NCBI RefSeq assembly: GCF_002127325.2
Contig: NC_035435.2
Location: 13,275,893 to 13,339,892 of the forward strand
DNA from: Helianthus annuus
Lineage: Eukaryota > Streptophyta > Magnoliopsida > Asterales > Asteraceae
Direction: 5' to 3'
Length of the DNA: 64,000 bases
Shown here in pieces: positions 19,998 through 31,613 of this stretch. The translations under genes were made by a program, and so were the position numbers. How positions within the stretch are numbered: position 1 is the stretch's first letter; each line of letters opens with the position of its first letter. The notes beneath the pieces were generated by a model, which worked only from the letters and a program-made list of their open reading frames with translations, was not told the origin of the DNA and ran no database searches.

Positions 19998-22519
19998 AAT
20001 TCCCCCTTGTCCGTGGCTGTCGAATGCTGAAAATGCAACTGCAATCGATCTTCAGTCAAGTATTTATCTTCTCTGTGTTAACAAATTCCCCCTTGACCGA
20101 TGATCCAGGTAAGTAGTATCTTGACGCTCCTTGTATAACAGTTCCCCCTTAAAGTACGCGTATCCGTGTTGGGTGTTGTGCAATTTCTCAATTGACCGAT
20201 CTTCCGCTGATCTTCCAATACTCCAACCGGCATTTGATAAGGGTTCCAATCTTTAAGAACTGCATCAAGTCTTGATCTGTCATAAGAACTCTATTTCATA
20301 CAAGCATACTACATTGAAAGAGATTTCTGGTGAACTGTCTTCTGTAAACCGTCTTTGTGGAATCAAAACATTCCACGCCGAACCGTTTCTATCACCAGAG
20401 ATTCACAAACTCTACCACCTATGATTGCATTTAGAAATTTACCGAAGAAATTAAACATATGAAAAAAAAAAGAATTTTTATCCCTCCATTTCTTTGGTAA
20501 GATATCTAAACCTTAACAGATTTTCTCCACTTCAAAGAAACTGTCGTCAATTTCACATAACAAATTCTCTCCACTGAGTAGAATTTATCTTCATGTTCAC
20601 CAATTCCCTCCACTGAACGGAACTGTCATCAATCTTCATTGAATGTTCTCGGTTGTTCGAAAAATCTCGAAAATGACTTTCTTCTTTACATATTCTAGTT
20701 GAATAAGAACGTCCCCTAGTACCCCGTAGGATCCGACTTGTATCCCTCCAAAGACTTTGTGAACTCGTTAGGACCGGTATTGACCTTCTAGGTTCATTCA
20801 TTCGTTACCAAATGCGAGAATATGACAATAAACGAAAAGATTTCTTCGTTGCATATTCTACTTGATAAAGAAATTTCGCCTAGTACCCCGTAGGATCCGA
20901 CATGTATCCCTCCAAAGACTTTGTGAACTCGTTAGGACCGGTATTGACATTCTAGGTTCATACGTTTGTTTTCAAATGCGAGAATATGACAATAAACAAA
21001 ATGCTTTCAAACATTTTTGAATAACCGATGACAATCATAAACATTGACGTGCGGAAGTGAACATACCGTTTTGTTTTTGGCCCGTAGTAGTCAAGTCACC
21101 AAAATTTGATGTTTGCATCGGTAACCGTGACTACCCCACATTCAAAATAAATCATTTGATTTCATCAAGCTTCATCACCACGCGCGCTCCCGAACCCGTA
21201 CAAATTTGACGTTGACATGTAGAAGTGCGGTTCAAATAAATTTTGCGAACACCCGACCCCACTGATCAACATTCCATCACCACGAATAATTTTTTTTTAA
21301 TAATACCCGGCCCAAGTAGCATTCCTCACAATACATCCAATTAACCCAAGCCCACAACATCATACCTGATGTAAATTAGTGGGCACAAGAATGTCTTAAA
21401 ATGCCCAACTAAAAAAAAAACATGATCTCATATATTTTTGTAGGTCCACCAAAACATATATTTCAATCAAAGGTGACGTTTTGTAATCTTACCCCATCAT
21501 TAGTAGACCCCACAATCATGTAGACCTAGAAAATAATGCTCCCATAGCCATGTTCCTATTTAATTTAATACGCTTATTTCCCAAAATTTAAGCCAGCTTA
21601 AGCAACTTTGGGCCCCCACCATTCAAGTTGTTGGAATTTAGACAAACTTAGTGGGCCCAAGAGAAAAATATATCTAGCAAGCCCAAATGAAACAATGTGT
21701 GACCCAGAATAATCTAGTGGAGCCCATCAGCGAGTCCAACAAAATAGAAGACCTAGATGCCAAAAAGGAATTCTGTCGACGTCTTCATTTTACAACCGCC
21801 AACATGAGTGGATAAGACCTTCTCATCATCTGCCAACATTAGCTTCTTCTACTGACATTAATCTCAGCTGATAAGAGCCACACACCAGCCGACATCAACA
21901 TCATACATCCAACAATCCCTTCACCCTCTTCAATACTTAACCTCAAGTCAAAACACTTGCTGTTCATTTTCTTCGATACCCAGCAACCAGCAACACACAT
22001 CACCGGAAATTCTTCTTCGATGAATAATCAGCAGCAGCCGTCAGCTTCATCGGAATGTCGCTGGTCAACATCTCTTTCACCGGTGACAATTCCGATCAAC
22101 GGAAATCTCTCGACGAAACACCTGAGTCGACGAAACAAGGACGCCGACGAAACAGGATATTCAGGAGTTTCGTGGGGAGGGGGGGGCGTTTCGTCATGTG
22201 CAGGGGAAGTGGGGTTTCATCGGAAACCATAAAATTTCTTAACAGCCGCCAAGAACATCTCAAGAACACAGCCACTGTTTATTCCCAGATCTGACGAAAA
22301 ATCTTTAGAAACAAGATGAAAACTTGATTTGTTTGGTGTAAAACAGAAAACCTAAACCTCGGGTGTGATTCGTTTCAGCGTAGATCTGAATTTCGGGTCC
22401 AGATCTGGGTTTTCTTCATTTTTACCCAACTTTACATCTTGAACAAAAGTCACTAAAATCACAGATCTAAAGCACATGTGACTTAGTAAACGGTTAGATT
22501 TACTAAATCGGGCACCATG
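19998..22519 (-). other. Interior 1 of the Copia array, noncoding
   Basis: It contains several CCCCCTT tracts at the left, an internal tandem duplication at about 20690-20998, and a Ser/Pro-rich open stretch near 21957-22232 that is antisense to the element and not credible as a gene. No retroviral domain is visible in any frame. Confidence 0.75.
20690..20998. repeat. Tandem duplication inside interior 1 (unit about 160 bp)
   Basis: The block from CATATTCTA through CCTAGTACCCCGTAGGATCC to GAGAATATGACAATAAAC occurs twice in a row with a few differences. Interior 2 has the same duplication at about 24459-24767, so it predates the array. Confidence 0.85.
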
Positions 22520-22531
22520 GCTCTGATACCA
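22520..22531 (-). other. Primer binding site (tRNA-iMet), unit 1
   Basis: On the minus strand TGGTATCAGAGC lies 2 bp from LTR B. Confidence 0.9.
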
Positions 22532-22533
22532 AT

Positions 22534-23773
22534 TGTAGGACCGTGTTTCGGGACCGAAACCGTGATTAGTGAGAGATTAGTTCAAGACGGGAGAGATTAG
22601 AGATGGATAAACAAAACTTCTTTGTATTAATCGGTAGTAAAACATTACATATCGGCCCGATTACAAGATAACCGAACTAATACCAAAGGAGTATACATCC
22701 GGGGAGAGACCAAGTGGTGATCACTCCCCCACACAATAAAGTAAACTAAGAACTCTCACAAATGAGTTCCCTGTTAGGCCTGTAAATGAACCGAACGAAC
22801 ACGAACATAGGCATGTTTGTGTTCGTTCATTTACCTTTAGCCGAACACGAACACGAACATGAACATATAATCGAACAACATTTTTTGTTCATATTCGTTC
22901 ATTAAGAAATCAGGCATGTTCATGTTCGTTTATGTTCGTTCATTTAAAGCCTAAGCGAACATAAACGAACACAAACGAACATAAACAAAAAAAACTTAAC
23001 TAAAGATATCTGAATAAACATAAATTAACATGATTGAACAAACATAAACGAACACAAATGAACATAATTGAACAAATATAAACAAACACAATTTAACATT
23101 AGTGAACACAAACGGACAAGTTTAATATATTACAATTCATCTGAAAACACATCTAAATTAGGGTTAATAGACACCAACTTAAGTAGTTTTTTTATATAAA
23201 TATTAAGTAAACGATCACTTACATTTTAAAATTTCATTTTTATAACTAAAAAACTCAATTACTAATTAGTTAAATTTGTATAAGTAGTTAGAAAATCTAA
23301 TATTTATATAAATATAACTATTTATGTATTACTAAAATTTAAACGAACATGAACATAAACGAACGTTCACGAACATAAATGAATGAACACAAGGTGTGTT
23401 CATGTTCGTTCATTTAGTTGAACAAACAAAATTTTTTGTTCGTGTGTCTGTTCATTTATTAAATAAACGAACATAAATGAACTTCCCGCCGAACAAGTTC
23501 ACGAACAGTTCATGAATGTTCGGTTCGTTTACAGACCTATTCCCTGTCTCTCAACTCTCTCTAGTGAAAATGAAAGACAAGGATGGTATTTATACCCACA
23601 CCCATTTCACTTGCACACACACACACGGTCAAACACATAACCCTCTCGTTTGACCACTTCAAACGAGCAGGTCAATACATATTCGTTTGACCGTTTCACT
23701 AACTGTTACATATTCAACGTAAAATAAAATCTAATCTATTCGACAAGCATCGGACACAAAATCTGCATCAACA
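22534..23773 (-). repeat. LTR B of the Copia array, split by a MITE
   Basis: The LTR is 467 bp after removing the 765-bp insertion and its extra target copy. It starts TGTAGGACCG and ends GCATCAACA. It carries a 16-bp block (GAGAGATTAGAGATG region) absent from LTR A. Confidence 0.9.
22775..23539. mobile_element. hAT-type MITE rich in GAACGAACA, 765 bp
   Basis: A perfect 8-bp target duplication TTCCCTGT flanks it (22767-22774 and 23540-23547). The uninterrupted site is visible in LTR A. The inverted ends TAGGCCTGTAAATGAACC and GGTTCGTTTACAGACCTA pair over about 18 bp with few mismatches. The interior consists of repeated GTTCGTTCA/TGAACGAAC words and an AT-rich middle, with no frame. Its style resembles the GAGCTCG element at 5851. 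Confidence 0.9.
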
Positions 23774-26287
23774 AATTCCCCCTTGTCCGTTGCTGTCGAA
23801 TGCTGAAAATGCAACTACAATCGATCTTCAGTCAAGTATTTATCTTCTCTGTGTTAACAAATTCCCCCTTGACCGATGATCCAGGTAAGTAGTATCCTGA
23901 CGCTCCTTGTATAATAGTTCCCCCTTAAAGTACGCGTATCCGTGTTGGGTGTTGTGCAATTTCCTCAATTGACCGAACTTCAGCTGATCTTCCAATACTC
24001 CTACGGGCATTTGATAAGGGTTCCAATCTTTAAGAACTGCATCAAGCCTTGATCTGTCATAAGAACTCTATTTCATACAAGCGTACTACATTGATACAGA
24101 TTTCTCGTGAACTGTCTTCTGTAAACCGTCTTTGTGGAATCAAAACATTCCACGCCGAACCATTTGTATCACCAGAAAATCACAAACTCTACCACCTTTG
24201 ATTGCGTTTAGAAATTTACCGAAGAAATTCAACATATGAATTTTTTTTATCCCCCCATTTCTTTGGTAAGATATCTAAACCTTAACAGATTCTCTCCACT
24301 TCAAAGAAACTGTCGTCAATTTCACATAACAAATTCTCTCCACTGAGTAGAATTTATCTTCATGTTCACCAATTCCCTCCACTGAACGGAACTGTCATCA
24401 ATCTTCATTGAATGTTCTCGGTTGTTCGAAAAATCTCGAAAATGACTTTCTTCTTTACATATTCTAGTTGAATAAGAACGTCCCCTAGTACCCCGTAGGA
24501 TCCGACTTGTATCCCTCCAAAGACTTTGTGAACTCGTTAGGACCGGTATTGACCTTCTAGGTTCATTCATTCGTTACCAAATGCGAGAATATGACAATAA
24601 ACGAAAAGATTTCTTCGTTGCATATTCTACTTGATAAAGAAATTTCGCCTAGTACCCCGTAGGATCCGACATGTATCCCTCCAAAGACTTTGTGAACTCG
24701 TTAGGACCGGTATTGACATTCTAGGTTCATACGTTCGTTTTCCAATGCGAGAATATGACAATAAACAAAATGCTTTCGAACATTTTCGAATAACCGATAA
24801 CAATCATAAACATTGACGTGCGGAAGTGAACATACCGTTTTGTTTTTGGCCCATAGTAGTCAAGTCACCAAAATTTGACGTTTGCATCGGTAACCGTGAC
24901 TACCCCACATTCAAAATAAATCATTTGATTTCATCAAGCTTCATCACCACGCGCGCTCCCGAACCCGTACAAATTTGACGTTGACATGTAGAAGTGCGGT
25001 TCAAATAAATTTTGCGAACACCCGACCCCACTGATCAACATTCCATCACCACGAATAATTTTTTTTTTAATAATACCCGCCCAAGTAGCATTCCTCACAA
25101 TACATCCAATTAACCCAAGCCCACAACATCATACCTGATGTAAATTAGTGGGCACAAGAATGTCTTATAATGCCCAACTAAAAAAAAAACATGATCTCAT
25201 ATATTTTTGTAGGTCCACCAAAACATATATTTCAATCAAAGGTGACGTTTTGTAATCTTACCCCATCATTAGTAGACCCCACAATCATGTAGACCTAGAA
25301 AATAATGCTCCCATAACCATCTTCCCAATTAATTTAATACGCTTATTTCCCAAAATTTAAGCCGGCTTAAGCAACTTTGGGCCCCCACCATTCAAGTTGT
25401 TGGAATTTAGACATACTTAGTGGGCCCAAGAGAAAAATATATCTAGCAAGCCCAAATGAAACAACGTGTGACCCAGAATAATCTAGTGGAGCCCATCAGT
25501 GAGTCCAACAAAATAGAAGACCTAGATGCCAAAAAGGAATTCTGTCGACGTCTTCATTTTACAACCGCCAACATGAGTGGATAAGACCTTCTCATCATCT
25601 GCCAACATTAGCTTCTTCTACTGACATTAATCTCAGCTGATAAGAGCCACACACTAGCCGACATCAACATCATACATCCAACAATCCCTTCACCCTCTTC
25701 AATACTCAACCTCAAGTCAAAACATTTGTTGTTCATTTTCTTCGATACCCAGCAACCAGCGACACACAGCACCGGAATTTCTTCTTCGATGAATAATCGA
25801 CAGCAGCCGTCAGCTTTATCGGAATTTCGCTGGTCAACATCTCTTTCACCGGTGACAATTCCGATCAACGGCAATCTCTCGACGAAACACCTGAGTCGAC
25901 GAAACAAGGACGCTGACGAAACAGGATATTCAGGAGTTTCGTCGGGGGAGGGGGCGTTTCGTCATGTGCAGGGGAAGTGGGGTTTCGTCGGAAACCCTAA
26001 AATTTCTTAACAGCCGCCAAGAACATCTCAAGAACACAACCACTGTTTATTCCCAGATCTGACGAAAAATCTTTAGAAACAAGATGAAAACTTGATTTGT
26101 TTGGTGTAAAACAGAAAATCTAAACCTCGGGTGTGATTCGTTTCAGCGCAGATCTGAATTTCGGGTCCAGATCTGGGTTTTCTTCATTTTTACCTAACTT
26201 TACATCTTGAACAAAAGTCACTAAAATCACAGATCTAGAGCACATGTGACTTAGTAAACGGTTAGATTTACTAAATCGGGCACCATG
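23774..26287 (-). other. Interior 2 of the Copia array, noncoding
   Basis: Nearly identical to interior 1 (a stretch translating to 82 residues at 24322-24570 is unchanged from 20553-20801), with scattered substitutions and small indels. There is no gag or pol. Confidence 0.8.
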
Positions 26288-26299
26288 GCTCTGATACCA
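26288..26299 (-). other. Primer binding site (tRNA-iMet), unit 2
   Basis: On the minus strand TGGTATCAGAGC lies 2 bp from LTR C. Confidence 0.9.
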
Positions 26300-26301
26300 A
26301 T

Positions 26302-26663
26302 TGTAGGACCGTGTTTCGGGACCGAAACCGTGATTAGTGAGAGATTAGTTCAAGACGGGAGAGATTAGAGATGGATTCGGTAGTAAAACATTACAAATCG
26401 GCCCGATTACAAGATAACCGAACTAATACCAAAGGAGTATACATCCAGGGAGAGACCAAGTGGTGATCTCTCACCCACACAATAAAGCAAACTAAGAACT
26501 CTCACAAATGAGTTCCCTGTCTCTCAACTCTCTCTAGTCAAAATGAAAGACAAGGGTGGTATTTATACCCACACCCATTTCACTTGCACACACACACGGT
26601 CAAACACATAACCCTCTCGTTTGACCACTTCAAACGAGCGGGTCAATACATATTCGTTTGACC
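26302..26663 (-). repeat. LTR C of the Copia array, truncated
   Basis: It begins TGTAGGACCG, lacks about 23 bp found in LTR B after GAGATGGAT, and stops at CGTTTGACC, where LTR A continues with GTTTCACTAAC. The junction to gypsy sequence at 26663/26664 marks a recombination or deletion. Confidence 0.85.
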
Positions 26664-27538
26664 AGGGGAAGGTACTTCTGGCCAGCACCCGCGTGACGAT
26701 CCTTTTGCTACAGCAGCATTTTCTCCGACCTCACAGGCCACATCGCTTACTCCTTTCAATACTTTACTGATGGACAAGCCATTCTGATGGTTCCTACCAT
26801 ACACTATGTTGATTCCGGACCCCTATCATTCTTCGCATTATGGAGACTACACACGGAATGAGTTGCACATGCCACTTCAACTTCAGTTTGAGGTTTTGAG
26901 TCGTAAAGTTTTGGTGCTTGAGCTGACACCACGTCCTCCACCTTGTCTATGCCAGTATACTTTGATCCTCCACATTCACCACTGTCTCCTTTGGCACATA
27001 CACCTGCTGCTATTGCACCTTTCCAGGTTTTAATGCTCGTTTCTTTACTATCGAGCAGCAGATCAGTTAATTACTTCGACAGGAATACAAGCTCGAGGAG
27101 GAGCTCGCACATGTTAGCAGTTTGCTTTTCTTCACTCCTCCGCTTCAGACACCAGTATAATTGGCTTTTGGTTTTATGTGGATTGCATTACTTTTAGGTA
27201 AAGACACTACTAATGAGCCGAGATTGTAGAGACTTTTGAAGACCACTTTCGACCACGTGATTTTGATACACTGATAGACTTATTGGACAAGGGTAGGGTG
27301 ACCCTGTGTCCCTTTTGATGTAATGCACTTTGTAAATAATGTGATTCTGGTTGGTAAATAATGAAAGCTCCGTCACCATGTCCTCACTAAGCACGTTGTC
27401 GATTTGCATGATTGTACTATAATTATGATGCCACATGCTTGCTTGTTATGTTTGCATTAAGTATGTTCCTATCTACAAGTTTGTGCTATAATTGTGATGT
27501 TATGTGATTGATTGTTATAACGATTGCTTATATATGTA
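26664..27538 (+). pseudogene. Decayed gypsy-associated frame and spacer
   Basis: The plus strand opens with GEGTSGQHPRDDPFATAAF and stops after about 40 codons. Later pieces in other frames read AHTPAAIAPF, then EQQIS and EYKLEEELAHVSSLLFF. I recall similar proline-rich, short-coiled-coil frames in Asteraceae gypsy derivatives, but assign no function. The stretch 27210-27538 is noncoding. Confidence 0.45.
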
Positions 27539-28723
27539 TGATGTGCGTGAAGTGTGTTATATTTTTAGATATATATTTAAGCCCTTTTTACACTTTTAGC
27601 CAAGTTTTAAATTTATAAAACACGATATTTACTAACACTAAACACACATATGGGCAAGTGCACCCATCGTGGACGTAGTATAGTGTTGGTAAGATACCGA
27701 GGTCGTCCAAGGACACAAGAGCTTTTAATACCGGTTTATCCTCAACGTCTAATCAAATCAAAAGGTTAGAAAAATGTTTTAAACTAAGAAAAATAAAAAC
27801 TAACTAAATGCTGAAAAATAAAATAAAATAAAAACAGATAGACAAGATGAATCACTTGGATCCGACACGTGTATTAGTATAACCTTTGATTATTTTCGCA
27901 CTTTTGCACTTGTTTAAGAGATTATCTTAGTTATTGTAGTAGGCCCCTCTTTTGAAGGCGACGTTACCCTCAACCCAGTAGTTTAAGTCAGCAAGGATAC
28001 AATCCTAAAGGGTCGGATTATTGAAAGATAATGAATTAAGTTATTAATGCAAATTGTGGTAGGCCCCGCTTTTGGCGGTGACGTTACCCTCGGCTAAGTA
28101 GTCTGAGTCAGCAGGGATACAGTCCTAAATAGCCGGGTTATAGTATTAATAGTAGTTAACTTATGAGGGGGTCAAAGAGTTTGGATCCCCGCCATCCAAT
28201 ACCTATGGGCATTGAAGGAGATCCTACTAAATTTGACCCAGGTCCCAAGCAGGACCTCTAAACGCTGAACAAGGGCAAGACCTTTACCAAACCGTTCCCT
28301 TAACCCCCGACCAGGTAGCCAACATACCTCCATATAGACCGTGGAGATATGAATGGTGAAAATCTTTTATTTTATATAGACAGTAAAATAATGCCAAGAC
28401 ACCACGGACAAACGATAAGGAAAGATCACCTTCAACATAAGTAACTAGTTATTAAAGTCATTAATACAAAACCAAATAAAAAGTGCAAAAGATTAAAAAT
28501 AAAAAGTATTATACTAAACACTTGTCTTCACCAAGTGATGTAAGAGACTTAGGCAAACATGGCCTTGATTGTCAAGAACTCTTACGATCAATCTTGGATC
28601 CCGAGACGACTCACACACTCTACGATGGACAATGGATGATGGTGGTGGATGATGGTGTTGTGGTGGATGAGGTGTGAGAGAGGTGGTGTGCCAAGGGATG
28701 AGGGAGAATGAAACCAAGCTCCT

Positions 28724-28732
28724 CTATTTATA
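28724..28732 (-). promoter_or_regulatory. TATA box of LARD LTR
   Basis: On the minus strand TATAAATAG lies directly downstream of a triple CACGGCCCCGTG cluster. The same arrangement recurs in the right LTR (about 34388-34396) and in the LTRs of the element at 55803. Confidence 0.75.
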
Positions 28733-28747
28733 GGCTGGACAGAACGC

Positions 28748-28995
28748 TGGACACGGCCCCGTGTCCGCTGGACACGGCCCCGTGTCCGCTGGACACGGCC
28801 CCGTGCCCGTCTGACACTCTCTCTCTTCATTAATTGTAATTGCGAATTACAATTAATGCGCCTGCTGTACTTTCAACACGCCCCCGTGCCCGCTGGGCAC
28901 GGCCCCGTGGTGAGCAATGGAAGCTTCTACTGGTTTGTCTTTTCTGCTGCTTCCTGGGCACGCCCCCGTGTTCGCTGGACACGGGGCGTGTTCAG
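28748..28995. repeat. CACGG..CCGTG palindrome cluster in LARD LTR
   Basis: Three copies of GGACACGGCCCCGTGTCC-like units are spaced 22 bp apart (28748-28809). Two pairs follow at about 28877/28901 and 28956/28977. Each unit is self-complementary. The same cluster is present in the other LTR. Confidence 0.85.
28829..28857. repeat. Perfect 13-bp-arm palindrome in LARD LTR
   Basis: ATTAATTGTAATT, a GCG spacer and AATTACAATTAAT form a perfect inverted repeat. It is conserved at 34493-34521 and, slightly shorter, near 56170-56196 and 62214-62240 in the other gypsy element. Confidence 0.85.
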
Positions 28996-29239
28996 ACTCT
29001 GTTTTCTTCTCTTTGTTTTGGGAGGTGCCGTTGAGGGTCCGGGCAGTCCACTTTTGTTCCTTTTCTTGTATTTATGGTAGAATTAGTGGTCTTTTTGCTT
29101 CTTTTGTGATTTTGAGCTCATTTCATCCTGAAAATACAAAAGGAAGACAAAAACACTCTTTTTCCAACATTAGTACTTAAAAAGGGTTAGTTTTATGCCT
29201 TAATTGATGTGTTTTATATGTTGCATTTTACACACATCA

Positions 29240-29256
29240 AATACCCCCACACTTGA
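29240..29256 (-). other. Polypurine tract of the LARD
   Basis: On the minus strand AAGTGTGGGGGTATTT precedes the LTR. The equivalent tract precedes the right LTR of the element at 55803. Confidence 0.8.
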
Positions 29257-29828
29257 ACTTTTGCTTGTCCTCAAGCAAAACTCTTTTAATGTGGCTTACA
29301 CTCCCAAATGGAATAGGTAGAAGAGAAGTTTTTAACTTGTCCTAGAGTGTCGGGAATCCAAGGTTTTTATAGGTTTTATTTTTATTTTATTTACAATCCT
29401 ATTCGTTATGATTTATTTTGAACTTTTCATAAGATAAACTACTTATTTTGGTGTAACATGCCTTATTAAAATTCTATTTATATACAAGTTCACATACCTC
29501 ACGGGAGATCACTCAACACTCGGCCGAAGGTGTATATTTAAGTGAATCGCTCGAGAGCGGCACGGACTTACGTTTTCCATAGGCTTGCCAAGCGATCAAT
29601 CCTCCTCCTTTTTAACTTTTTACCTTTGTAAATATCAAGAGGGCTTTTGGGGTGAAGGCTTGGTTTTAAAGGTGGGTGGTTGGTTAGTGGTTAGTAAAAA
29701 GGGCGAAAATCGTAACAAGTGTCGGTTTTCATAAAATACCTTATTTTTAGTGACATTTATTTTTGAAGTATTTCTCCAAACAAGCTTTAACAAGCTTTTG
29801 TAGCTTTTGTTTGTTTTTGACTTCATTA

Positions 29829-29907
<79 letters not shown>

Positions 29908-31169
29908 CGTCACGTAGAGGGTATGTTTATGAAAAACCGAGCTTGTTACTAAAATAAGGGTGAAAAAATGAAAAAGGTTTTTGGTGGGTAAAAAAAATTG
30001 TTTTGGGGGTAATGAAATGAAAGGTTTAGGCTCAAAAGGGGTTTTTCTAGGGGGATTTTGGGTAGGTAAAAAAATGAAAAATAATGGTTTTGAAAGAAAA
30101 ATAGTTAGTCCTAATGCCTCCATCATTTACTTACTTGGGTTTAAGTTGGTAAGGACCGGGAATGTATCGTCGTGGCAAGTTCTAGATTTGTAAAGACCGA
30201 GCGGCTATTCACACAAGAAACGAAAAATGAGCATTTAATCTAAATATGTATATTTTTATGCTCAATAAAGGCTCAAAACTCACTTTTGTGGGAATGGGTT
30301 TTTAATGTGACCAAGCATATATAATCGAATTTTTAACTAGACTTGTTATACCGTTTCATAATTTTCTTATGTTAGTTCTTTTTATCACGACGCTATCGGT
30401 TGTAAATTTGTAAAAATATAACCTTTTTAGAACTTGTTATTCCCAACTTAAACTAAGACAAGTAAATAAAAATAAAAAAAAATGAAAAAGTTTTTGAAAA
30501 AATTTGGGGTGTTTAGCGGTTCCAATAGAGTTTTGTGTAAGGCTTGTTTTAGGATTTTGCAAAATTTCAAGGTTTTAGCATCCCCCCCACACTTAAATTA
30601 CACATTGTCCTCAATGTGTCCAAAAATAAAGTTTTTGGTTGATTAGAATATGTAAAAGTGTGTTTTAAAAACAAAGATTTGTGTTACTGGCGCTCTGGAC
30701 ACGGCCCCGTGTTGACCGGGCACGGCCCCGTGGTCAAGTGCCAGTAACAAAAATTATAGAAGTGAAACAGAAGCCTGGACACGGGGGCGTGTCCGCTGAA
30801 CACGGCCCGTGTCCAGTTACCTGAACTGGGTGATTTCCTGCAGGGGGCTCAGCACGGGGCCGTGTTGGTTGAGCACGGCCCGTGTGGAGCCTTCTGTTAT
30901 GGAGATTTTTGTCGGTTTGTTCTGTTCTTCTGCATGGTTCCATTTTTTCTCGTTCCCTTTTTCATCCATTACCACCACGAGTCCATAAATCATAAAAACC
31001 ATCATAACATTGCTAATAGAGAGATTACATAAAGATAAAAATTACATAGATATTAAGCTTATGGAGTTCTAGCCCTATGTTTTATTTTAATTTAGCAAAA
31101 TTTCCAAGAATCTACTGATCTTGGTTAGATAAGGCTTTGTAGAGCTCCACTTTTCGGGCGCGGTTCTCC
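29257..31169 (-). other. LARD interior, noncoding 3' part
   Basis: It holds a (TA)n microsatellite (29832-29903), a CCCCCACACTT tract near 30585, and three pairs of CACGG..CCGTG motifs (30697/30718, 30777/30799, 30850/30873). The first pair is enclosed by the 10-bp inverted repeat TGTTACTGGC/GCCAGTAACA. No gene is supported. Confidence 0.7.
29832..29903. repeat. (TA)n microsatellite
   Basis: About 36 uninterrupted TA units in the LARD interior. Confidence 0.95.
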
Positions 31170-31613
31170 TCACATGTCGGCAAGCCACTCCTCTACCTCC
31201 CTTGGGAGGAGGAAGGAGGGCTCGTTTGCATTTGTTTGAGGAGTTTCAACTTCCGCCGGAACTTCTTGTGGGTTTTCCATAGGAGGTTCCGCGGGGATGT
31301 CTCCCCACCCGGTAGGGTTGTTAATACCGAGTGCCAGGTTCCAGTCTTGTTGTGGAAGAACTGGTTCCATAGGGGGTGCCACCAAAATGTTTAACCTTTG
31401 GTGCAAAAGGTTAATCTCTTGGAAGCTGCTTTCCAATCCCATTGTAAGATCGTTAATACGGTCAATGAGGACCTCCTCCACGGATGTCATTTTGTCGAGA
31501 GCTTCCCTTAGCGCTATCACGTAGTGCACAAGTGTAGCTTCAACGGAGGGCCTCCTTCCCCTTCGGCTGTTTGAGGAATGCACGGATGATGTTTCGCTGT
31601 TTTCACTCGCCAT
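31170..31613 (-). CDS. Unassigned 147-residue LARD protein
   Basis: The frame starts MASENSETSSVHSSNSRRGRRPS, a Ser/Arg-rich head, followed by a helical, probably coiled-coil stretch around residues 28-75 (LREALDKMTSVEEVLIDRINDL, then FQEINLLHQRLNIL). A Pro/Glu-rich tail ends in REVEEWLADM. It lies in an interior without gag or pol. It may be a vestige of a gag segment or an accessory protein. I do not recognise a domain, and a chance frame is possible, although its composition looks protein-like. Confidence 0.5.
   Translation of the reverse strand: MASENSETSSVHSSNSRRGRRPSVEATLVHYVIALREALDKMTSVEEVLIDRINDLTMGLESSFQEINLLHQRLNILVAPPMEPVLPQQDWNLALGINNPTGWGDIPAEPPMENPQEVPAEVETPQTNANEPSFLLPREVEEWLADM

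Larger units (their letters stand above)
19547..26663 (-). mobile_element. Tandem array of a non-coding Copia element (LTR-int-LTR-int-LTR)
   Basis: Three LTRs (19547, 22534, 26302) separate two near-identical 2.5-kb interiors. Each interior has a polypurine tract on its left and a tRNA-iMet primer site on its right, so both read on the minus strand. The central LTR serves both units. No gag or pol frame is found, so this is a LARD/TRIM-like non-autonomous Copia. The array probably arose by unequal recombination between LTRs of two copies (inference). The right LTR is truncated at 26663 where gypsy sequence begins. Confidence 0.85.
27539..29239 (-). repeat. 3' LTR of the young LARD (1701 bp)
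   Basis: It contains a TATAAATAG box at 28724-28732, seven CACGG..CCGTG-type motifs at 28748-28995 and a perfect palindrome at 28829-28857. The 28-kb LTR differs from its partner at, for example, CTAAATGC against CTAAAAGC. Confidence 0.93.

Noticed and set aside
21957..22294. Ser/Pro-rich frames in the Copia array interiors
   Set aside because: They are antisense to the element, and the second copy at 25726-26010 has diverged without sign of frame conservation beyond general similarity of the DNA.
28748..28809. Paired palindromes read as a CRISPR or a transcription terminator
   Set aside because: They lie upstream of a TATA box in an LTR, are only 18 bp long, and recur through retroelement interiors. 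No U-tract follows.
28588..28830. Arg-rich frame with repeated RTRGRVQ units
   Set aside because: The repeat is the translated CACGGCCCCGTGTCC palindrome cluster of the LTR, not a protein repeat. The same applies to its copy at 34252-34494.
29763..29957. Frame with long (YI)n repeat
   Set aside because: It is a translated (TA)n microsatellite.
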